Shown here one piece after another: positions 6,664 to 10,477 of a stretch of DNA of 10,477 bases. The first letter of the stretch is position 1. Each line of letters begins with the position of its first letter. The notes under the pieces were generated by a model. It worked only from the letters and a program-made list of their open reading frames with translations, was not told the origin of the DNA and did not search any database. Made by a program: the position numbers and the translations under genes. The DNA is from an uncultured Collinsella sp. (lineage in GTDB: Bacteria; Actinomycetota; Coriobacteriia; Coriobacteriales; Coriobacteriaceae): assembly GCA_937989795.1 (NCBI GenBank), contig CALKBB010000231.1, positions 1 to 10,477 of the forward strand, in the 5' to 3' direction.

Positions 6664-8154
6664 CTAGGCTGTGTAGGCAATCGTTGATTTCACGGCGTGG
6701 CGCCAGCCGGCGATCTTTTTAGCGCGCTCGTCGGCGGGCATCGACGGCTCCACGATGCCGCGGGCGCCGTAGACGTCGACGACACCGCGCGTGTACATGC
6801 CCAGCGCAATGCCGCAGGCCCAGGCCGCGCCCAGGCCGCTCATCTCGTCGTTGCTCGCGATGCGGATGGGCGAGCCAACCAAATCGCTCTCAAACTGCAT
6901 CAGGTACGCGTCGCGCGTGGGACCGCCGTCAACGCGAAGCTCTGCCAGCGTTGCACCCGAATCCTCGACCATCGCATCGATCACGTCAAAGATCTGATAG
7001 GCGATCGACTCGTCGGCGGCCTTCACGAACTCCGCGCGACCCGTGGTGCGCGTCATGCCAAAGACGCAGCCCTCGGCGTCACTCGCCCAGTGCGGCGCGC
7101 CCAAACCGGTAAACGCCGGCACAAAGTAGACGTGGCTCGCCGGATTGGCGGCGTAGCACAGGTCGGTAACCTCCTCGGGGTTATTGATGAGCTCAAGATC
7201 GTCGCGCAGCCACGTCTTGACGGCGCCGGCGTAGCTCACGTTGCCCTCGAGCACGTACTCGGTCACGCCGTCCATGCGCCATGCGAGCGAGCTCGAAAGC
7301 CCGTGCGAGCTGGCAACGAACTCGTCGCCGACGTTCATCATGACCGAGCTGCCGGTGCCATAGGTCGCCTTGGCCATGCCGCGGCTATGGCAGCCCTGGG
7401 CAAACAAGGCCGCGTGGCTGTCGCCCAGCACGCCGTGAATGGGCACGGGCGCCGGCAAAAAGCCGCCCAGATCCGTCGTGCCGAACAGGCCATCGGAATC
7501 GGTCACCTGTGGCAGACAGGCCACGTCGACGCCAAAGGCCTCGCACACCGGCTCGCTCCAGCAGCCACGGCGCAGGTCAAAGAGCTGTGTGCGGCTGGCG
7601 TTAGACCAGTCGCAGCGGAACTCCGCGCCGCCCGTGAGCGTCCAGGCCACCCAGGCATCGATGGTGCCCAGGCACAGCTCGCCTGCCGCCGCGGCCTCGG
7701 CAGCAGCGGGAACGTTCGCGAGGATCCAAGCCATCTTACCCGCCGGGTAGTAGGGCGAGAGCACCAGGCCCGTCGTGTCACGCACCAGCTCGGCCACACC
7801 CTCGCGCGCGGCCAGCTTGTCGCACAGCTCGCGGGCGCGGGCGCACTGCCACACCACGGCGTCGCACAGCGGCTCGCCCGTCGTGCGGTTCCATGCAACG
7901 GTGGTCTCGCGCTGGTTGGAGATGCCGATGCCGGCGACGTCGGCCGGATCGACCCCGGTCTCCTCCACCACGGCACGCGCCACGGCCAGCACATTGGTGG
8001 CAATCTCGGCCGGATCATGGCTCACCCAGCCGGCCTCGTTGACAATCTGGCGATGCGAGCGGTCGGCACGATGAATCAGATGGCCGCCCTCGTCTACCAG
8101 CAGCGCCTTGGTGCCCTGCGTGGATTGATCGATTCCGATGATGTAGCGGCCCAT
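6664..8154 (-). CDS. FGGY-family carbohydrate kinase, glycerol-kinase-like
   Basis: The product has 496 residues from ATG at 8154, with AAGGGG 5 bases upstream; an in-frame TTG at 8169 is less likely. It phosphorylates a polyol or ketose with ATP. The N-terminal ATPase motif is GIDQSTQGTKALLVD (7-21). Residues lining the glycerol pocket of glycerol kinase are largely kept: Arg82-Glu83 in NQRETT, Trp102 in VVWQC, Tyr135 in SPYYPAGK, and Asp245 in GVLGDSHAALF. The Gln that follows this Asp in glycerol kinase is Ser246 here. The C-terminal half has KATYGTGSS, FVPAFTGLGAPHW and ELRVDGGPT, all typical of FGGY proteins. It closes an operon of isomerase-like and split transketolase genes with no glycerol facilitator or dehydrogenase, so a ketose such as a pentulose is at least as likely a substrate as glycerol. 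The 56-base gap to the transketolase gene holds a palindromic repeat. An automatic annotation would probably call it glycerol kinase. Confidence 0.88.
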   Translation of the reverse strand: MGRYIIGIDQSTQGTKALLVDEGGHLIHRADRSHRQIVNEAGWVSHDPAEIATNVLAVARAVVEETGVDPADVAGIGISNQRETTVAWNRTTGEPLCDAVVWQCARARELCDKLAAREGVAELVRDTTGLVLSPYYPAGKMAWILANVPAAAEAAAAGELCLGTIDAWVAWTLTGGAEFRCDWSNASRTQLFDLRRGCWSEPVCEAFGVDVACLPQVTDSDGLFGTTDLGGFLPAPVPIHGVLGDSHAALFAQGCHSRGMAKATYGTGSSVMMNVGDEFVASSHGLSSSLAWRMDGVTEYVLEGNVSYAGAVKTWLRDDLELINNPEEVTDLCYAANPASHVYFVPAFTGLGAPHWASDAEGCVFGMTRTTGRAEFVKAADESIAYQIFDVIDAMVEDSGATLAELRVDGGPTRDAYLMQFESDLVGSPIRIASNDEMSGLGAAWACGIALGMYTRGVVDVYGARGIVEPSMPADERAKKIAGWRHAVKSTIAYTA

Positions 8155-8172
8155 GGCCACCCCTTTCAAAAC

Positions 8173-8207
8173 GAATGTGACAAAGGGACGGTCCCTTTGT
8201 CACATTC
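8173..8207. repeat. Perfect REP-like palindrome between transketolase and kinase genes
   Basis: Two perfect 17-base arms (8173-8189 and 8191-8207) surround a single central base; the core is GACAAAGGGAC/GTCCCTTTGTC. It starts 3 bases beyond the transketolase C-terminal stop and ends 18 bases before the kinase ATG. There is no U-run on the minus strand. I associate this core with highly repeated intergenic elements of Collinsella-type genomes (memory only). Confidence 0.85.
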
Positions 8208-8210
8208 CAA

Positions 8211-9152
8211 TTACTCTGCGGGCAGGAATTCGGCAACGGTCTTGGCGATTCCGACACCCGTCAGGCCGTAGTGCGCAAAGACCTCGGGGCTCGTGCCAGT
8301 GATGACCGGCGCGTCGGGCAGGGAGAGACACTTGACCGGACGCGGGCAATGCTCGCCCACCACCTGCGCGACCATAGAGCCCAGGCCGCCGAAGGGGCTG
8401 TGCTCCTCGACGGTCACGACGGCACGCGTGGCGCCGGCGGCCTCAATCACGGCCTCGGCGTCGAGCGGCTTGACGCAATACATGTCGAGCACCGTTGCCG
8501 AGATGCCCTGCTCGGCCAGCAGGTCGGCAGCGTCCACGGCATGACGGACCATCTCACCGGTGGCGACAAGCGTCACATCGGTGCCGCGGCGCACCCAGGT
8601 GGCGCGATCCATCTGGAACGGGCACTCGTCCTCGGCGTACACGTCCTCGACCGGGTTGCGGCCCACGCGGATGTAGGCCGGCTTGTTGTCGGCGACCAGG
8701 GCCCGCACGAGCTCGGCGGTCTGGAAGCGGTCGCTCGGCAGATACACGCGCATGTTGGGAATCGCGCTCATGGCGGCGATATCCTGCGCGGAGTGATGGC
8801 TCATGCCCAAAGCGCCGTAGGACACGCCGCCCGAAATGCCGATGAGCTTGACGTTGGTGTTGGAGTACGAGACGTCGACCTTGCACTGCTCATACGAGCG
8901 CGTGGTCACAAAGGACGCCGGCGAGGCGGCCCAGGCCTTCTTGCCGCACGAGGCCATACCGGCGGCGATGCTCACCAGGTCCTGCTCGGCGATGCCGACC
9001 TCAATGGACTGCTGGGGATACTGGTCAAAGAACGGCGTGAGCGATGCAGAGCCGCGGGAGTCGGAACACAGGACGACGATGTCCTTGTCAGTTGCGGCGG
9101 CCTCGAGCAGCGTGTCGCAGATAACCTTGCGGTTGGCGATCTTGTTAGCCAT
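8211..9152 (-). CDS. Transketolase, C-terminal subunit
   Basis: The 313-residue product carries the pyrimidine-binding and C-terminal domains of a two-subunit transketolase. Glu56 in EVGIAEQDL is the conserved glutamate that activates thiamine diphosphate. His119-His120 in GALGMSHHSAQDIA, and the AIPNMRVYLPSD and VEEHSPFGGLG segments, are family landmarks. It must pair with the N-terminal subunit encoded just upstream to form the active site and transfer two-carbon units between ketose and aldose phosphates. ATG at 9152 is chosen over a longer frame from 9209 because a perfect AAGGAGG lies 6 bases before it and the sequence after it (MANKIANRK) matches family starts. It overlaps the upstream gene by 8 bases, so translation is probably coupled. 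A role in a dedicated sugar route rather than the main pentose phosphate pathway is inferred from the neighbours. DXP synthase is unlikely given the length and split. Confidence 0.9.
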   Translation of the reverse strand: MANKIANRKVICDTLLEAAATDKDIVVLCSDSRGSASLTPFFDQYPQQSIEVGIAEQDLVSIAAGMASCGKKAWAASPASFVTTRSYEQCKVDVSYSNTNVKLIGISGGVSYGALGMSHHSAQDIAAMSAIPNMRVYLPSDRFQTAELVRALVADNKPAYIRVGRNPVEDVYAEDECPFQMDRATWVRRGTDVTLVATGEMVRHAVDAADLLAEQGISATVLDMYCVKPLDAEAVIEAAGATRAVVTVEEHSPFGGLGSMVAQVVGEHCPRPVKCLSLPDAPVITGTSPEVFAHYGLTGVGIAKTVAEFLPAE

Positions 9153-9981
9153 TGATAGCCTCCTTATGGGCAGCGAAATCGGCGATGATCTGGGCATATT
9201 CCTCATCATTGGGCAGGTGATGATGCCAGGCGGCCTTGTCCTCCATAACCGGCGAGCCGTAGCCCTTCACCGTGTTGAGGATGATGACCGTGGGCTTACC
9301 CTTGGTCTCGGCGGCCAGCGTCAGCGCGGCGTCGATGGCCTGGACGTCGTTGCCCGGAATGGACAGCACGTTCCAACCGAAGGCGGCCCAGCGCTCCTCC
9401 TGCGAATCCTGCTTCATGACGTCCTCGGTGCTACCGCTGATCTGCAGGCGGTTGCGGTCCACGAGCGCGCACAGGTTATCGAGCTGGTAGTTGCCGCCGC
9501 TCATGGCGCCCTCCCAGACCGAGCCCTCGGCAAGCTCGCCGTCGCCCATGATGGTGTAGACGCGATAGTCGCGGCCGTCCATCTTGCCGGCGAGCGCCAT
9601 GCCCACGGCCACGGGCAGGCCGTGACCCAGCGAGCCCGAGTTCATCTCGATGCCCTTGAGCTTGTTGTTGGGGTGGCCGATGTAGGGGCTGCCGAACTTG
9701 GAGAAGCGGGCCTTGACGTCGTCGAGGTCAAGATAGCCCTCGTGGCAGAGCACCGCGTAGTAAGCCTCCATGGCGTGGCCCTTAGAGAGCACGAAGCGGT
9801 CGCGGTTGGGATCGTCGACGGTCTCGGGCGAAATGTTGAGGTGGTTGGCGTAGAGGGTCATGAGGGCGTCGATCACCGACATATCGCCGCCGATGTGGCC
9901 GCCGGCGCCAGCCATGATGATATCGACGCAATCGCGGCGAAGGTCCCAACGCAGGGACTCAAGCTCTTCGATAGTTGCCAT
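9145..9981 (-). CDS. Transketolase, N-terminal (thiamine diphosphate-binding) subunit
   Basis: The 278-residue product matches the pyrophosphate-binding domain of transketolase. GAGGHIGGDMS (25-35) takes the place of the usual GHPG region. RFVLSKGHAMEAYYA (62-76) and NSGSLGHGLPVAVGMALA (114-131) follow. The ThDP/Mg motif starts at GDGELAEGSVWEG (146-158) and ends at Asn177 in VDRN. A His-rich WHHHLP segment near the C-terminus matches the substrate-side histidines of these subunits. ATG at 9981 has GAGGAG upstream and lies only 2 bases after the isomerase-like stop. The stop is inside the next gene, which supplies the missing half of the enzyme. Split transketolases are common in Firmicutes, Actinobacteria and archaea. 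In catabolic operons they can act on special ketose phosphates, for example apulose 4-phosphate. Confidence 0.92.
   Translation of the reverse strand: MATIEELESLRWDLRRDCVDIIMAGAGGHIGGDMSVIDALMTLYANHLNISPETVDDPNRDRFVLSKGHAMEAYYAVLCHEGYLDLDDVKARFSKFGSPYIGHPNNKLKGIEMNSGSLGHGLPVAVGMALAGKMDGRDYRVYTIMGDGELAEGSVWEGAMSGGNYQLDNLCALVDRNRLQISGSTEDVMKQDSQEERWAAFGWNVLSIPGNDVQAIDAALTLAAETKGKPTVIILNTVKGYGSPVMEDKAAWHHHLPNDEEYAQIIADFAAHKEAING
9159..9165 (-). promoter_or_regulatory. Perfect Shine-Dalgarno of the transketolase C-terminal gene
   Basis: AAGGAGG (minus strand) lies inside the end of the N-terminal subunit gene, 6 bases before the ATG at 9152. It fixes that start. A strong site within an overlapping upstream gene fits equal, coupled output of the two subunits. 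Confidence 0.8.
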
Positions 9982-9983
9982 TT

Positions 9984-10477
9984 CTACTCTCCTCGCAGGT
10001 AGGCTTTGACGTCTTCTTCAATCGGGTCGTATAAGTCGGGGGCAATGCCGATGTACTCGCACGCCTCGTAGAGCACCGGCACCACGTTGGCGTGAATGGC
10101 GACGCAGTGGTGGATGTAGGGACCCTCGACGATCTTGGCCTCGAGGCGCTTGAGGTTGTCGACCTCGACCCACAGGTAGGTGCCCATGCCGGCCGGGCCG
10201 TCGATGCCGCGGGCGTTGCCTAGTAGCAGCGAGTACTCGCCGTTGTCACCGTCAAAGCGGGCAAGGGTGAGGTCGCCGTGCTTGGCCTCGGCCGTCAGCG
10301 CGCCGGGGTGATCGAAAGCCAGCGGGTAGGTGAGCTTGGGCTTGACGGCCGCGCAGCTGCAGGGCCAGGGGCCGCAATGCTGCAGCAGCTCGCCGTTCTC
10401 GTTATCGGGATGGCGCACGGTCCAGTCGGCGAACATGCCGCGGTGACGGCCCAGTGCGGCGGCCTCGACCATCAGCG
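9984..10477 (-). CDS. L-fucose/arabinose isomerase-like protein, C-terminal part (5' end outside window)
   Basis: The frame is open through the right edge (no stop in 164 codons), so the start lies outside; the internal Met at 10472 is probably not the start. The visible C-terminal sequence includes GMFADWTVRHPDN, a Cys-containing GPWPCSCAAVKPKL, HPGALTAEAKHGDLTLARF, GMGTYLWVEVDNL and GPYIHHCVAIHANVVPVLYE. This resembles the C-terminal barrel domain of the L-fucose/L-arabinose isomerase superfamily, which interconverts aldoses and ketoses with a divalent metal. The His-His pair and the late His (IHAN) may belong to the active-site side, but the catalytic Glu/Asp residues lie upstream and cannot be checked. 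The TAG is 2 bases before the transketolase ATG, so they are co-transcribed. Substrate unknown: fucose, D-arabinose and a branched pentose are all possible. The superfamily call is moderately sure; a related DUF is possible. Confidence 0.6.
   Translation of the reverse strand, partial: LMVEAAALGRHRGMFADWTVRHPDNENGELLQHCGPWPCSCAAVKPKLTYPLAFDHPGALTAEAKHGDLTLARFDGDNGEYSLLLGNARGIDGPAGMGTYLWVEVDNLKRLEAKIVEGPYIHHCVAIHANVVPVLYEACEYIGIAPDLYDPIEEDVKAYLRGE

Noticed and set aside
6697..8271. 524-codon open frame on the plus strand
   Set aside because: It is antisense to the FGGY kinase, whose motifs are unmistakable. The plus-strand translation is His/Arg/Ala-rich with no recognisable fold.
9153..9209. 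Longer N-terminus for the transketolase C-terminal subunit
   Set aside because: It would extend deep into the upstream gene with a non-homologous Arg/Ser/Pro-rich stretch, while the ATG at 9152 has a perfect ribosome site.
8271..10002. Long plus-strand open frames (8271-9155 and 8836-10002)
   Set aside because: They are antisense to both transketolase subunits; no motifs, no credible ribosome sites, and composition typical of shadow frames.
6664..10477. Sulfoquinovose sulfo-transketolase pathway
   Set aside because: That route also uses a two-subunit transketolase, but it needs no FGGY kinase, and no sulfoquinovosidase, sulfosugar isomerase or sulfonate exporter is visible. It stays possible only if the flanking genes show them.

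Overview
The window is high-GC, densely coding DNA in which every supported gene lies on the minus strand. It holds eight complete or near-complete genes plus two cut by the window edges. The best guess is a gut actinobacterium of the class Coriobacteriia, probably Collinsella or a close relative. This rests on base composition, on LuxS together with a DUF4867 gene and a phospho-beta-glucosidase, and on intergenic palindromes of the 'GACAAAGGGAC/GTCCCTTTGTC' kind that I associate with those genomes. It is recognition from memory, not a search.

Read in the direction of transcription (right to left), the first block (about 10477-6664) is a compact operon. It contains the C-terminal part of an L-fucose/arabinose-isomerase-like protein, a transketolase split into N-terminal (ThDP-binding) and C-terminal subunits that overlap by 8 bases, and an FGGY-family kinase of the glycerol-kinase type. 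Isomerase + kinase + two-subunit transketolase is the logic of a dedicated ketose route: aldose to ketose to ketose phosphate, then two-carbon transfer. The non-oxidative D-apiose pathway works this way. The substrate cannot be read from the sequence. A palindromic repeat sits inside the operon, between the transketolase and kinase genes.

Next come luxS (6512-6024), with a clear intrinsic terminator, and a single-gene DUF4867 unit (5879-5235) preceded by a perfect TGTTCGTA/TACGAACA operator-like palindrome. A repeat-rich 345-base gap follows (4890-5234). After it is a GH1 6-phospho-beta-glucosidase (4889-3459) with a good promoter (TTGAGC-N17-GATACT) and a long structured element that overlaps its stop codon.

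The last block (3108 to the left edge) is a three-gene operon: a DUF4428 two-zinc-ribbon protein, a TFIIB-type zinc-ribbon protein with two membrane segments, and an SPFH-domain protein running off the edge. It resembles the zinc-ribbon/SPFH (YdjG/YdjI-type) genes linked to membrane stress in Firmicutes.

The intergenic gaps carry several families of imperfect palindromes, some sharing a GGGAC core. Most look like dispersed REP-type elements, some doubling as terminators. Nothing here is clearly a phage, IS element, CRISPR array, tRNA or rRNA.
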